Below are positions 13,501 to 28,500 of a DNA stretch of 64,000 bases, in pieces. The notes beneath the pieces are model-generated. The model searched no databases. It saw only the letters and a program-made list of their open reading frames with translations, and was not told where the DNA came from. The stretch is taken from contig CAIIXF020000010.1 in assembly GCA_903813345.2 (NCBI GenBank), positions 5,259,169-5,323,168 on the forward strand. Reading direction: 5' to 3'. The stretch comes from Owenia fusiformis. Taxonomy: Eukaryota > Annelida > Polychaeta > Sabellida > Oweniidae. Position 1 is the stretch's first letter, and every line of letters starts with the position of its first letter. The position numbers were made by a program, and so were the translations under genes.

Positions 13501-16500
13501 TAAAGAAAGGGTGGCCCTGAAAAGGGCCGTTTGACAGGCGTGTTGCTTGCGTTCTTAGCTGCTCGGAGAAATAGGATCCACTTGGTGACTACTTGGGGGA
13601 CTTGTTTTAAAGTCCTGAAAAGGACTGGTTTAGCCCTGAAAAGGGCTGTGGACGATTCGTTACCCAAAGTATAAGATTATGTGTTTAATGAAAGCAAAAG
13701 AAATTGCCGAAAATATATTATAAATTTACAGGAATGCAAAATAGAGTTGTTATTGTCTGATGGACATCTTAAATGCCCCAAGGCGCGGTTAATCCATCAA
13801 ATGACAATGACGTGTCGCAAAAAGGTCGCGCACGCATTGTTACACATTTTCGCTTTTTAACACCACAAAATGTGACGTTTTTTGAGAAAAATGTACATAT
13901 ATTGAAATCCTTTCGTCCTCCACATTTGCCTCTATATCTCAAAATATTTAAGGCGAATAACTCTGATATCGTATATGTATTAGCAATGGGATAGGAGCAT
14001 CATAAAACACGAATCAATTGATATTTTAGGTGAAATAAATATACGTGTTGCTGTGCTTGAAAATAGGCGAATGGCGTAAATTAGCCCTATTTTAATGAAT
14101 TTTGAAAACCTTTCGTCCTCCACTTTTCCACATACAACTGAAAACACATACTTTTGCGAACAAAATAAACTATTTATTAATAAACTTGAGTTTAAGAGCA
14201 AAATAATCATGTATGATTTATTAAAAATTGATCTCGTATTTTTTGTTTAATGTACACCTGAAAAGTTGAAGGTAACAAAAAATGAGCAAAAAAGGTCGCT
14301 GTCAACAGATTCTACGAGATTTACGCATTATGAACTCATCTTAGAATATATTCAAACAAATAGTAGTTTCCCTATAGTTATTTCTCTATAGGCTATCGTC
14401 TGACTTTTTATTTGAAAGAACGGAAATTTTGAATATACAAATGATCTCATTTCAAATGGCAACAAAGTAAAATCTTGGCACAAGGGCACAAATGAATTGT
14501 TTAAAACATTTAAAACAAGGAAAATCATTAACCTTGAGCATTTGAATCTTATAAAAGCGTTTTAAACGGCCTTAAGATTATACTTTTTGGTTCCCATGAT
14601 TTGACATCTTTAATCAATTAAATATCTAGAAAAACAATATCAATTGACATTGGACAAAGTCTAACAATTCATGAACAAATCAAACTCAAATTCATTAGAA
14701 AACTGGAATCAAATGTTTTAAATTAAATCCAAGTTAAACATGGGTATTTCCAAACATGGGTATTGTCAAACTTATCCCCGATTTAACAATGATGCAAAAA
14801 GCCATCCTTTGATCATTAGGTTTATCACAAGATCAGATTATGTGGATTATAAAATTAAAACTCTTAAAGAATAATCCCTTGTCATTGATACTTCTCTTTA
14901 AACCAAACTCAATATTTGGAATATACCTCTCTGTATAAAACATATACTTAGGCCCGTAGCCTTAGGGGGGCGAGGGTTGCTCGCACCCATCGTGATTCCT
15001 GCTATTTTTGGACCAAAATTGTCACAAGTGAACCCTGCCTGGAATTTTTCAAAAAGTGACCCCCGCCCCTTTGCAAATCCTGGCTACGGAATTGTTACTC
15101 TTTGGTTTAAAATAAAGGTTATTGTGCTTAGCGCCTGTTTCGAGATTCGCTTGCAAAATTAAACCCTGATTCAATTTAACTGATTCAATTTAATTCATTG
15201 CAGAACACCAAACGCTGAAAAAGGACACATCATAAAGTAAAGGAAAACAAAGGTATTATTTTCAAAATGCCAAAACAATCATGTCTTATTTTATTCTATA
15301 GCTACATCAATTGAATACATGTCACAGGGGTGTAGCCAGCTTTCATTCAGGGTGGTGCGATTGTCAAAATAAATTCGGTTTTTAGTCGGGGGGACGCGAT
15401 AGGCATAAACAAGCCAAAATATTAATTTTTATCTTGAATTTTACAAAAATTGATACAAGTTCCTTCAAAATTGAACTAGAAGTTTTAAATAAAAGGCATT
15501 AAAAGCTCCTTTCATCTTCCTTCTTTATTGGTTATGGGGGGGGGGTGCGGGGTGCGATCATTCACCCATCGCACCCCCCCCCCCCCTGGCTACAAACTTT
15601 ACACAATATCAACTGTATTTAAAACTGTATCTTGTAAGTGGCTTATTTAAGCATCAGATCAATCATTTATTCCTTTTTAATTCTACGTCAAACATTCTGT
15701 TACGCCAGAATCCCTCTCATCTGCCGTTTGCTTTTGGAAGGATAAAGCCAAAGGGGACGCGGCTATATTACGATATACGTCAAATATTTATGACATTTCC
15801 CTTCACCAGGGCCTACACCAATATTCTTAACACCACTTTTTAAAGGATACATGCATCAAGGGGTAGACATCATTCAAAAGTCATAAACATTACCGGGTCG
15901 GTCAGGGGAAGGTGCAATTTCTACATGCAAGCACATTTACAAATATGCACATATAATTAATAAAGTCGATTCCTTGGGAATATGTAATTGGTTTTATAAG
16001 CGTAACAAGGGGGAGCGATGGGTTCGCACCCCCTCCCTACAACCAATTAAATACAACCATCAGGTAGAGGAAGAAAAGAGCGTTAAAATGATTTTTTTGT
16101 TTGAGGTTTCCAGCTCAGGTTTGAAGGAAGTGGCATCATTTTTTGTTGAAATTCAAAACAAATCATTTTTGCCTAATTTATATCACGATCGCCCCCCCCC
16201 CCTGACTGAAAACCTATAAATATTTTGGTAATTGCATCCCCCCACTGAACGCTGGCTACGGCCCTGTGGTTTTACCGAAAACTATATCATCAACATTTTA
16301 TCATTATGCGGAAAGTCCAATAAGAAATCTTAAATGGTAAATATGTTGCATTTATTGAAGGAATTCCACTGTAAATTATAATTGTGAATGTTTGATATGA
16401 ATATGAATTCATCCATTCATCAATACTCTCAAAATCCATTCTTTTGAAATAAGATGTTACAACAAAGGTATTTGGAAACTTTAATCTAACTTAGAGCATC

Positions 16501-19500
16501 TTTCTGATTGCTAATTATGTGTATCAATACTTTGATTGCACCTCAGCTGGAGATTAAATCTTAATAATTTGATCAAAGGGATTGTAATTTTCCCCAATAT
16601 TCTCTTATCTATATTACAATGTGTATACTCGTTATATTGTGTCCAGTATGTGCTGATAAACTAAAGATATGTTTTTGGATATCAACATTCAGAAAAAAGT
16701 GTAAGATACCATTCTAGATACCATCCTTTATAGCAGGGTTAGAAAACTCAAACGGATGCCAGATTGATTATATGATAATATTAATATAGGCAGCATGGTT
16801 TAAAACAATTGGTGGATCTGGAGGGGGGGTGACAAGGCGACACCCGGGAGGGGACATTATCAAGGTGGTTCACAGGGGCGGACTAAGACATTGGCAAGGG
16901 GAGTAGAACATACTCTGAAGTACAGAAGTAAAGATTGTAAATAAATCTGGAAATAAATTGTCTCATTGTATAGTGAGTTTCCTCAGTAATCTTACATAAA
17001 CTTCTCGGTCTATAATTCCTGAGTATTGCTTTCAGTTTTACTCAGGGGGATTTTTTGCATATGAAGAGCGTCTGGGACGCTAGCTTCATTTTAATTTGAT
17101 TGATACACATGTAACACATACCACTGACAACTAAGAATCAACCTAACCACCAATATGGCTAGGAAACGCAACAACAAACTTTACAAAGCCAAAAAAACAA
17201 TACATCCTTTCAAACACTCATAAAACACACAAAACCAAAGCAGCGAAAACTAAGCTCGTTGATTACTTGTCGGATTACACACCGTCAGAAGCAGAATACT
17301 CTGTTCTCTCTAAGGGACTCAAGTTTATTCCCACCCCAAACTTAAAAACACTAGAGCGGGAACTCCCGACTGACATTCTAAGTTTTACCAGAAAACTTAG
17401 ATTAAAATACTTATTTCATACAAAGAATAGAACGAAACACCCGTTCTCTACAACGGAAAAACAACACAACCAGACCAGACTTAAACAATAAACCAACCAC
17501 ACACAGACACAATCAACCAATATGCATCCCGATACAACACAAATATGGGAAAATCAAAATATTTGAAATACGGACCATTAAACCCTTCATCCAAGTTAAT
17601 ATCTCAACAACAAGATATGCCACGAACATAATACACAAACCAACAGGAAGCAAAAACATTAAACAAGCCGCCTGAACCAACAGAAAAACGATTTACCGAT
17701 CATAGACCTACTTTAAACACCGCCAAACTCAAACCAACTTAAAGAATCGAAAATACCGCAAAATGCCGAAAACACCAAAACACTTCCTAACAGAGGAAAG
17801 TTAACGACCCTCCTAATACACACAATATGAACATTGCATATACCTGGCCATGAAGCCGACACAATGAACAAAACAACCAAATTAAAATTTCAACATCGAA
17901 CTGACCATACCATGATGCAATCAACCAATACGCATACACCCTCCCGATAAAACACAAATATGAGAAAATCAAATATTTGAAATACGGGCCATCAAACCCT
18001 TCATTCAAGTTAATATCTCAACAACGAGATATGCCACGAACATAATGCACACACCAACGGAAAGCTAAAACATTAAACAAGCCACATGAACCATCAAAAG
18101 ACAATTTACCTACCATAGACCCATCCTAGTCACCACCAAACTCAAACCAACTCAACAAATCGAAAATACCGCAAAATGCCAAAAACACCAAAACACGACC
18201 AAACACGAAAAAGGCAACAACTCTTCTAATACACACAATATGAACATAACATATACCTGACCATGAAGCTGAAACAATGAACAAAACAACCAAATCCAAT
18301 TTCAACATTGAGCCGACCATACCCCGATGCAATATCCCAGATGCGAGTAGAAATAATCTTGATTTACGTCATTAAAAATTCACAATTCAGTGAAACTGAT
18401 GTCATATTTGAAATCTACACGTAAAATTACATTTAGAAATGTGGTTTTGAAAAGAGTTAATCAACTTTGAAAATTTAATTTTCTTTGAAAATGTGACTTC
18501 TAGGTCGGGGAGATTCCCCATAGAGCCCATGTTGTAAAACCACAAAAAGTGAAATATCTTTTCTTGTTTTGGGCAGATAATATTTTCTTTTACTGGACAT
18601 ATTTTAATTTGTATAACTATCAGATACATAAAGGTAATATGAAAAGTGAACCATTCAAACTGATGCATATTCAAGTTTAAGGGAATTTTGTAATACCCTG
18701 CCATGTTAATTCCCCCGAATCAGCCACCTGGTGGCAAAACTGGTAACTACCTACTCGCATCTGAGTAATTAACCAATACACATACACCCTCCCGATAAAA
18801 CACAAATATGGGAAAATCAAAATATTTTAAATACGGGCCATCAAACCCTACATTAAAGTTAATATCTCAACAACAAGATATGCCACGAACATAATGCACA
18901 CACCAACGGAAAGCTAAAACATTAAACAAGCCACCTGAACCATCAAAAGACAATTTACCTACCATAGACCCATCCTAGTCACCACCAAACTCAAACCAAC
19001 TCAACAAATCGAAAATACCGCAAAATGCCGAAAACACCAAAACACGACCAAACACGAAAAAGGCAACAACTCTTCTAATACACACAATATGAACATAACA
19101 TATACCTGACCATGAAGCTGAAACAATGAACAAAACAACCAAATCCAATTTCAACATTGAACCGACCATACCCCGATGCAATTAACCAATACACATACAC
19201 CCTCCCGATAAAACACAAATATCGGGAAACCAAAATATTTAAAATACGGGCCATTAAACCCTTCATTCAAGTTAATATCTCAACAACAAGATATGCTAGC
19301 AACATATCACATATACCAACGGAAAGCTGAAACAGAAAACTTACCGCCTGAACCACCAAAATGTAATGTACCTACCCTCAACCCACCACAGACACCGCCA
19401 AACGCACACCAACCCAACAAATTGAAAACACCACAAAATGCCACAAAATACAACCAAACACAAACAAGCCAACAACCCTTTAAATACACTTAATATCAAC

Positions 19501-22500
19501 ATATAACATACATGAGCATATGGCTTAACCACAAACCAAACCAAACCAAAATTCATCAATAAACTGACCACGCCTTTATGCAATAAACCAATACGCATAA
19601 ACAACCACCCCTCCCGCTAAAAACGAATACGGGAAACCTATTAAAATACAACTGAATGATAGAAATAAAACAGCATTATCATTCACAATAAAATCACAAT
19701 AAATCACATACAACATTCATTCGGCCGCTGAGGAAGAACAATCATGGGATACCCCCATGAGTTCGAAACATCTTGGGCCCTTATTATGGCCAACATATAA
19801 GGGAGAAGATCCGCTACAGGATCGGGATGTCCGGCCTCTCTCTACGTGAATGAAGATAGGGAATAACACACCAATGTCATTACCCTAGGATCTACCAAAT
19901 ATACACTACCCGTCACAGGAGTACTGACGGTGGTTAGGGGAAGCTTAGCTACTAGACCTTGTCTCCTAGGCCCCCCGACCGAGACCTCTCACCATAAACA
20001 CAGATTGCATGACATGTGCGTGTTTAATACAGGTGATGTTTCAAGATATTGTCTAAGTCACCACTCCCAAAAATATCAGTTTAGAACTTTTGCCACGTGA
20101 AGTATTCAATCCATATACGCAAACGTGCGTCTACTTTGTAGAGCTTTGAAGTCTCTGGTAACATTAATTTGTAGGGTTTGGAAGCCATTTCCACCTCCTC
20201 CGGTATTCTTTCTATGGGAGGGGTTTTTCAAAAATAATTATAAACTTTTGAGACCTTTGGGGTATAGGATACGCTAGATCAAGTCACATTAGTTTTTTTC
20301 CTGAAGGATAAGAAAATAAAAATTCAAACATAGAGAGGCAAAGACGTGAAAATGTGGGAAGTTTTAATATTTAATTTATGCTTTTCTTTCATTCAAATGG
20401 CGACCCTCGAATATAATTGCAATTGACCTCCATTGCATTTGAAGGGGGAGGGGGTTCAATCATCACCTTTCTCAAAAGTTTATTTAAAATCGTGCAGTTT
20501 TTTATGATTCTGAGCTCTTTTAACTTAAGTGATGACCAATGTTGTTTAACTTGGACCCCCTGCCCCCATCACTGGAAAATGGCTACGGGCCTGAAAGGGC
20601 AAATATTGTCATTGATTTCTCGAAAGCTCATAATACACCCAATCCACAAGGTGGGTCTAAAGGCGAAAACCTAGACAATCTCTGTAATCAAAGGCTGAGA
20701 CGATATTTTCTATAATCAGAGTCCTAGACGACTTCTGCTGTAATCAGAGTCCTGGATGATCTTAAGACTTTCTCGTAATTAAAGTAGCCAAACATCCGCT
20801 GAACAGGGAAATTGATGGATTAATGAATAATCTTTTGTTTGTTATTTTAATAATACTTATTGTTTTGACAAATATAAAACTTTTGTTTCCGATTATAATA
20901 CAAGTGTATCAAATCCATTATGTGAAGCAATCCCTAAAAGCAGAACAAGACAACCACAATAACCACCAGGCCCGTAGCCAGGGGGGGGGGGGTTCGCAGG
21001 GTTCGGACGAACCCCCCCCCCCGGCCAAAAATTCTTTCAAAATCATGCAGTTTTTCACCATTTTGAGCACTTCTCAAGTGATTTTAGCCAAATTTTATGC
21101 CAAAATTGTCAAATGTGAACCCCCCTGGAAATTTTTGAAAACTGACCCCCCCCCCCTTGGTAAATCCTGGCTACGGGCCTGACCACCTTGTTCTAAGGGT
21201 ATAACTACTAGTTTAGAAGTCTTATATTTTACTATATGACTTGAGCAATAGCGGGCCATAGCGGGCCAGTCGTAGTGGTGTTCCAAAATGAATATCAACA
21301 TTAAGCATGAAACCTTTTTGAAAAATTCCAGGGGTCACATTTAACAATGAAAACTTTCGCCCAAAAGCACGTGTTCACTGCTCAAAATGTAGAAAAACTG
21401 ACTTTGGGCCTGAATCCCCCCCCCCCATTCAGTTCCATAACTGACATTCTTCAATTTTACAATGCAATAAAACATTGTATGAAATTATTTTGTAATGATA
21501 GGGTGCTTTATATCATAATTTAATATCCAATTTTCTCTCCACAAAACGCTCAATACATTTTTCATGAAAAGAATATGACGAAATCCCAGTATCAATACTG
21601 AGTATTGAATAATAAATAGCTCCGACATGTTGAGTAAGATTAATTTCGTCTTCCTAAGGTATTATTGAGAATGTAAGCTGGACAGTCATATAATAAAACA
21701 AATATTTCGTTTATTTTATTTATCTCAGGCCCGTAGCCAGGATTTGACAGGGGGGATTCGTGTAATACTAGTACACGTAGTATCACTTTTGAAAGATGTA
21801 CAGGTATTCACCACAATAGAGTGAAATATTTGCTAAATAATCATAAGAAATAAGTATGCTTATGCAAAACCCAATTGGACTGATATAAAGGGGTATTGTT
21901 TCATTATGTGGACTTGAGAAAGGCCGACATACTCTTGCTTCCAGTTCCAACCCAAAACTTAAAATAGGAAGTTATCAAGATTCAAAAACACGATCGCTTA
22001 TTAAACAATACGCTTGTAAAATCCCGGCGATCAAATGCAATCAAACTTTCGCAATCGGGTGCCTAATTAGTCTTTTGATCTCCGAAGTTTTACTGGACTT
22101 TTCAATGAACTCGTGAGAAGCAAACGCAATCATCACAAACTCAAATAAACATGTTTCTAGTAAATTTGAAATAGAGTAAAACCCAGGGGAAAAAATCGCG
22201 TGGTGATTAGATTATTTCATAGGAATTTGGCATATTTCAATTTTGAAATAGCAAAATCTGTCTCGGAAGAATTTACCAAGCATTCCCTACTTCAATGCGT
22301 TTTTATTGCGAGGGCCGTTTAGCGCCGATACGACCTCATTAGGGTTGTGCTTTTTTCGTTTTATTAATATAAATGTTATGAAATGTGGAGTTCACAAGTG
22401 ACACTATAATGAATTATTTTTAGGTTTACAATGCATATTTGGCTTTTCCCTCTAAAAGTTTAAAATTCATCTTTATACTTTTCTTGATTCAATAAAATTA

Positions 22501-25500
22501 ACATTGGATCCCAGACAGTTATCAAATTCTCAGACATTTGATTAGTCTAGATGTTTGTACTTCCTTTGATCAGTGGCTGGTGTGACTGGAATTCGAATCT
22601 AATCTGTTTCATTTTTATGTAAATTGAAAGGAATAAAGTTTTATTTTAAGTGTTTTAACAATATTAACGTTTGGCGTGCAGCGCAACTTCATACACAATC
22701 AAGGAACAGAATACAGGTATAAGAACATGCCTTTTATTTTCAAGCTCGAGCAATATCCCCGTCATAAACCCAAAATACGGTCCTTGGCAGAAATGGTCTT
22801 GCAACAAACCTGTATGTGCCCGCTTGTCAGTGTAACTAATAAATAAAAAGTACTGAATATAAAATACATGTACGATTCCGAATAAAAACTTTAAGAACGT
22901 GGTTTGCGTTATTCATTTATTTATTTAAACAAACGCTCTCGTCTTTTGAACTTTATGAAGAGTAAATCCGATCTGAGATTTGAAATCGGGAATAACAGAT
23001 ACATACATACATAATAACAAAAGATATACGTTCCCAAATAAAAAAAATAGGAGAAGAATCTAGATTACAATCCAATAAACAATATCAAGTTTAAAATCCG
23101 ACAATACACTCCGGCCGTAAAAGTTTCTGAATTTAATAACAACGTATGTGACTGTGTAATCATATCCATTGATGTTGTAAACTATACTACGGTTTAAGCA
23201 GAATTTGCTCCTTGAATAATTCCTGCCTCGATAGTGTAGGGATCGCTCACATCAGGTAGGCCATCATAAGAGGGAGGTTTTCACATAAGTCAGAGAGTAT
23301 GTTAAAGGACACTCTTCTTCTCACTGACCTTGTAAAATTGTTCTATAGTTAATACCATGCACAATTTAACAGTACCATATAATAAAAAAACAACATATAT
23401 TAAAGGTGCAACAATGAGTGCAAAGCGGCCATTAAATGATCATGGACCATTTATTAAAGTTTGGATTGCCCGCCCTATTTTTCCCATTTTTTAATTTTTG
23501 TATAATCTCTCATTAGGCCTATAGCTCAAAATATCACTAGGGACCAAGGGAGAAACCTAGAATTGTGTCATGGAATAGGCTGTTCAGAATGTCAGTCGCT
23601 TGCCGTCGGGAGACCGCATCGCTCACTGGAATAGCATACCAATGTTAATAATAGCCTAGTGTCATTGCTATAAACTGCTATTTGATTGGTCGATTCAGTA
23701 CCATGTGATCAAAAATACCATAACATATATTAAAGTTCTATTTGGATTTTAAAAGACGTATTGCCGGGCGTATTTTCCTCCCGGGAATTCTGACAACGGT
23801 ACTGGACGAAAACATCGGGAGACTGCTCCGCCCACTGTCTGAAGCCAATGTTTTTGCTATAAATCAAACCACGGGGATCTACACGACCTGTGATTTAAAT
23901 ACATGTTAGTAAAGTGATCATCAAAATGAATGTCCTTGCTTGCTTTTAAAAATAAGTTTTCATGCGTTATAGGCCTATACAGATTGAACGGGGGGGGGGG
24001 GGAGTAATGTGTCTAAAGACATGATAATAATATGTTACTTCATTTTATTTCATATAATTACTCCAAATTTTCCCATTTCACTCTTCAGAGTTATTGAATT
24101 CCTTTTTAAAATATACGAATTCGTGAATTTGTTCCATCGTATGTATTACTCCCCCTTCCCCGTTCACGGCAACCGCATTCGTATGGTACGTGTACATGTA
24201 CATTAAACTAACAAGAAAGCAATAACATTAGTTTTGTGATAATAACGTCCCTTATAAGTATTTGTTTTCGGCTCGTGTAGATCACTGATTTATAGCAAAA
24301 ACATTGCCTTTTGCACGTTGGTGACGATGAACCCTTTTATATTAGATGTCATGATGTTTGCAGCGCCTACTGTATTCTTTAAGCAATTCAAGAGTAAACT
24401 TTCTCTTTATCTTGAAAAAAAATCTTCTAGATTTGTTGAATTTTCTTGCAGAAATCGACGCCTCATTTTATCCGATCAAAAAGCGTAATGTTGCATTTAT
24501 ACAGTTTCATTTTACATTCTATGGCCGAGATCTTAACTTTAACTGGTTACAGCAACTGCTCAACGGACGCTCAGCGTTATGTTTTAGGCATCTTTACGCG
24601 ATTTTTATTGAACCGTTCATTTCATTAAAATATTTCAAATCATAAAATATATTTAAGTTACATAAAATGAGGTAAGTGGATTGAGACAAAATATCCTTGT
24701 ATCTCTTTTGAAAGGATCGGGCGGTGGTTAATAGTCACAAATAGTTTATTCCGATTAGCTAAACATTTTACATAATGAGTTTTATATTGAAATTGTTTTG
24801 AATGGCGATGAATTCTGATAAAAAAGAGAAAACTTGAACTACTCGCATTTTTGCGTTTAGTAATCAGTCACAATCAAAATATTTACCGTTCATGTTTAGG
24901 TTCCAGACGCTTGGCGCCCGCTAAGTAAACAATTAAAATATCAGAACAGGTTATTTGCCGAATAATAGGTTACACACTCTCAGAACCGGTTATTCGCCGA
25001 ATAATAGGTTGAAGTCCTAGAATAATGTATGAATAATATTTTTTCTTGTAGAATATAATACAATGCAATCTTAGTTGAGAAATTATTATACGCGTTTAGA
25101 AGAAGTATAAGATGCAAGAAAAACGTTTATATTTAATTATTTTCTTCTATACTTTAAATAAGATGTTATATTACACCGATTTATTCGGAAAAAAGAAATA
25201 TACCAATATAAAACAGCTGGTAATTATAGGATATATTAGATTACCTCACCATCTATATTGCCATATCTACGGTAATATTTCCTATGATTTTCATAGTTTT
25301 TTGCAGTGTGAGGAGCAGAGTGGCTTTGATTGTAGGCTTGGGCTGGTTGTCTCTGGTCCCTAGGCACTTGCTGAAGAACAATAAAAATAAATTGAAGCGT
25401 ATGCAATGCAAACAAGATTAAAATCTAAAGGTAGAATGAGACATACAGTCATACAGAGCATTTACTTTCAGAACAACTGTGTCTCATTTATTACATTTTG

Positions 25501-28500
25501 TCTACATGATGCCTATTTTCTAATTTCATATACCCTATTCGAGGAAAAACAGAGATGTCTGCCCAGAAAAAGTATAGATATTGATATTTTGGCCTGGCTG
25601 CTTACAATTATATCTTCAGACTAACATGGATCTTTTTAAAACACAGGGTGCTTCAGAAAAATGCAACCCACTTACCTGTTGTCTATTTTTTGTAAATAAA
25701 AAGATATGCATTGTTAGGTGGGTTGCATTTTTAAACACCCTGTTAGTGTACATTGTATATCATGATATTGGTTAGAAATTCTGCTTCACATTGTGCCAGG
25801 CTCTAAGATTTAAAATTAGACATCTTGATTAATTATTAGATACCTGCTATCCTAAATCTTCCCTAGACAAACTTTTTTCTAAGAATTTTAAAAAATTTCT
25901 CTCATTTTACATGGAATTTTAATGAGAAGTAAAAAATATTTAGAAAAAGCTTGTCTGTTATTACATGTACCTGGTTGTGCATCAAATAAAACTAGATGTA
26001 CCCAATCAAAACAAATCAAAAGCAAATCCAATGGCTTCCACATGAAACTATATGAAATTAGATTGCCATGTCATGCAATTCAACTACTATAGCATGTAAT
26101 AATAATTTCCAGCAATGATAATTAATCTGGAATGTTTTGATGTAAGTGAAATCAATGTATGTAATTATTTCCTAGTTTGCAATTTTCATTCTTTTTTAAA
26201 AAGAAAATATTTCTAACCTGCGCAGGCCTTGTAGCATGGAACTGTTGTGGTGGCTGGTCATAATATTGCTCATCAGGGTATTCTTGCTGTGGATGGTACT
26301 CCTGGGGGTCAGGAGCGTGTTGGTAGCCCTGTGGATCATATTGCATAGGTGGTTGCTGCCTTGGATTCCCCTGGTAGGCACTTGGTCCAGGGGCTGCCCT
26401 GTGGGAAATAGGAATTGGGCCCAGGGATTTTCCAGCAATAGGACTCGATAACCTGAGATTAATATCAACACTTACTTTTTGTCCATCTTCAGTATACATA
26501 TGATGAGTTGAAGGCTGTTGGAATGCAGCCTCATGTCCCTGAGAATATACTGGATCAGACTGAGATTGCAATGGGGAATGGTGCTCTATAGGCTTTACAC
26601 GGTGAGGAGGTTTATTTATGGACCCATCACTTGGATACCGCTTCATTGCACCACTATAGCCTTGCATCTTTTTCTGTTTATGCGCAGACAGTTTCTGAGA
26701 TCTATTTTTCCAAGTATCCTCCGCTGAAGTTGGTTTTTCAAACGCTTCCTTAATAGGTTCATCAACTGATATTCTCCTAGATATATATCCATCAGAATAT
26801 GCTGATTTCATACTTGAGGCAGCACTTGGCATACCTTGTTTACGATGAGAATGTTTCTCCATGATCTCATTTTCTCGTTTCTTTTTCTGAAGCTGTCTAC
26901 TATAGCTACCTCCAGAGGGTGGTTTCTTACCATACGTTGACCTATTTTCTTTGATGTAATCTTTGGAATGTTTTTCTGGTTTAACAGTTTTGGCGAGTCT
27001 TTGCTTTTTACCTCGCTCTTGGACCTTACTCTGCATGCTAGCTGAAGCTCTTCTCCATTTCTCTTCCTGATCAATGTCATCATTCTGTTCAATAGGTTCT
27101 TCCTGGTACACTTCATTTTGATCATTATCATTTTCATTTCTAGAATTCTCTTTATCAGAATCATATTGCTCTCCGTGCCTCTGAGAATTATAATGTTGTT
27201 TCTTGTATGTAGGACTAGGTTCATGTGTATTATAGCCATGTTTATCTTCAACATGATGACTATCTTCAATGTGTTGACTATGTTCATGTACATCTTCTTC
27301 CAAGCTATCTGCACTGTATCTACGAGATCTCTGTCTATGTTCTTCAGGATAATCCCTTTCATAATGATCATCTTTATGAGTGTGTGTATAATTACCCCTG
27401 TCATAATCACTATCCCTGATATAATCTATTTCATTATAATCTTCATTGTCTGAATCATCATATTCCTCATAATTGCGTCTATTGCTTTGTTCATATTGTT
27501 GAGGGGAAGATTGGCGATATTTAGGAGTAGTTTGCCTTGCGTCATTGTATTTACTCCTTGGAACTGGAGATATTCTTCGTCTTTCATTTCTTGGACTAGG
27601 AGACCTTTTTTGACTTTCATTTCTGGGGCTATGAGACCTCCTCCGCCTTTCATTTCTTGGACTAGGGGACCTCCTTCGACTTTCATTTCTTGGACTAGGA
27701 GACCTCCTTCGCCTTTCATTTCTTGGACTAGGGGACCTCCTTCGCCTTTCATTTCTTGGACTAGGAGACCTCCTCCGCCTTTCATTTCTTGGACTAGGGG
27801 ACCTCCTTCGCTTTTCATTTTTTGGACTAGGAGACCTCCTCTGCCTTTCATTTTTTGGACTAGGAGACCTCCTCCGCCTTTCATTTCTTGGACTAGGGGA
27901 CCTCCTTCGCTTTTCATTTTTTGGACTAGGAGACCTCCTTAGCCTTTCATTTCTGGGACTATGAGACCTTCTTTGATGATTATCATCAAATTCTTTTTGA
28001 GGTAAATGTTTTTGGTTTGCGTAATTCTTAACTTGATCATTCTCTTTTCGAGATCTTTCAGGAGGATGTGGGCTTCTGTATCTTTCATCTCTCCTCCTTT
28101 GGGGAGAATCTCCCCTGTTAGATCTCTTCGGTGGCGTGCTAGCCAGAGAATGTTTCTTTGGGGGATTATCTCTATAGTTCATTTTAGGAGGCGTTTGTTT
28201 CCTTCTTGGAGGGGATGGACTGACATCTCTGTAGTTTATATGTTTAGCATGTATAGGAGTGATTTCCTCCTTATATCTCATAGGAGGAGTCTCTTCTCTC
28301 TTCATACCAGGAGACTCATTCCTGATGGTTCTTCTTTGAGCCTGAGAATCAATTTTAAAATTTTTCTTTTGAGGTGTATGTGTCTCCTCCCTTTTATTTT
28401 GCCTTCTTGTGGACCTGTCATTTTTATCGTTATAGTTTTCATCATATTGGATGTCTTTTTGAGGAATATTTCCTCTTTTGGGACTTTTGCTCCTTTGAGA

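Larger units (their letters stand above)
12506..25244 (-). other. 12.7 kb intron of the JHY-like gene, repeat-filled
   Basis: No host exon was found inside. Besides the elements listed separately it holds a hairpin at 12,597-12,672 (GCCGAATAACAGGA and its complement), GTAGCC-family fragments at 14,948-15,090, ~20,400-20,595 and 21,727 onward, poly-G/C tracts (around 15,535, 15,575, 20,980, 23,990), and stretches at 19,800-20,966, 21,182-23,847 and 24,310-25,244 where I see nothing further. Both adjoining exons are phase 0, so an overlooked small exon of whole codons cannot be excluded. Confidence 0.6.

Noticed and set aside
18126-19266. Repeated minus-strand hydrophobic ORFs (MHRGMVGSMLKL...)
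   Set aside because: They reflect the tandem ~410 bp unit; composition is that of translated AC-rich repeat and no start context or homology supports them.
20417-21182. Plus-strand ORFs rich in G and P
   Set aside because: They lie in MITEs with homopolymer G/C runs.
26808-27410. 200-codon minus-strand frame
   Set aside because: Out-of-frame shadow of the JHY-like exon 2, rich in I and M with no domain.
27426-27942. Long open frames on both strands over the RS-repeat region (up to ~160 codons)
   Set aside because: They arise because the 33 bp repeat keeps several frames open; only the minus frame joined to flanking exons is supported.
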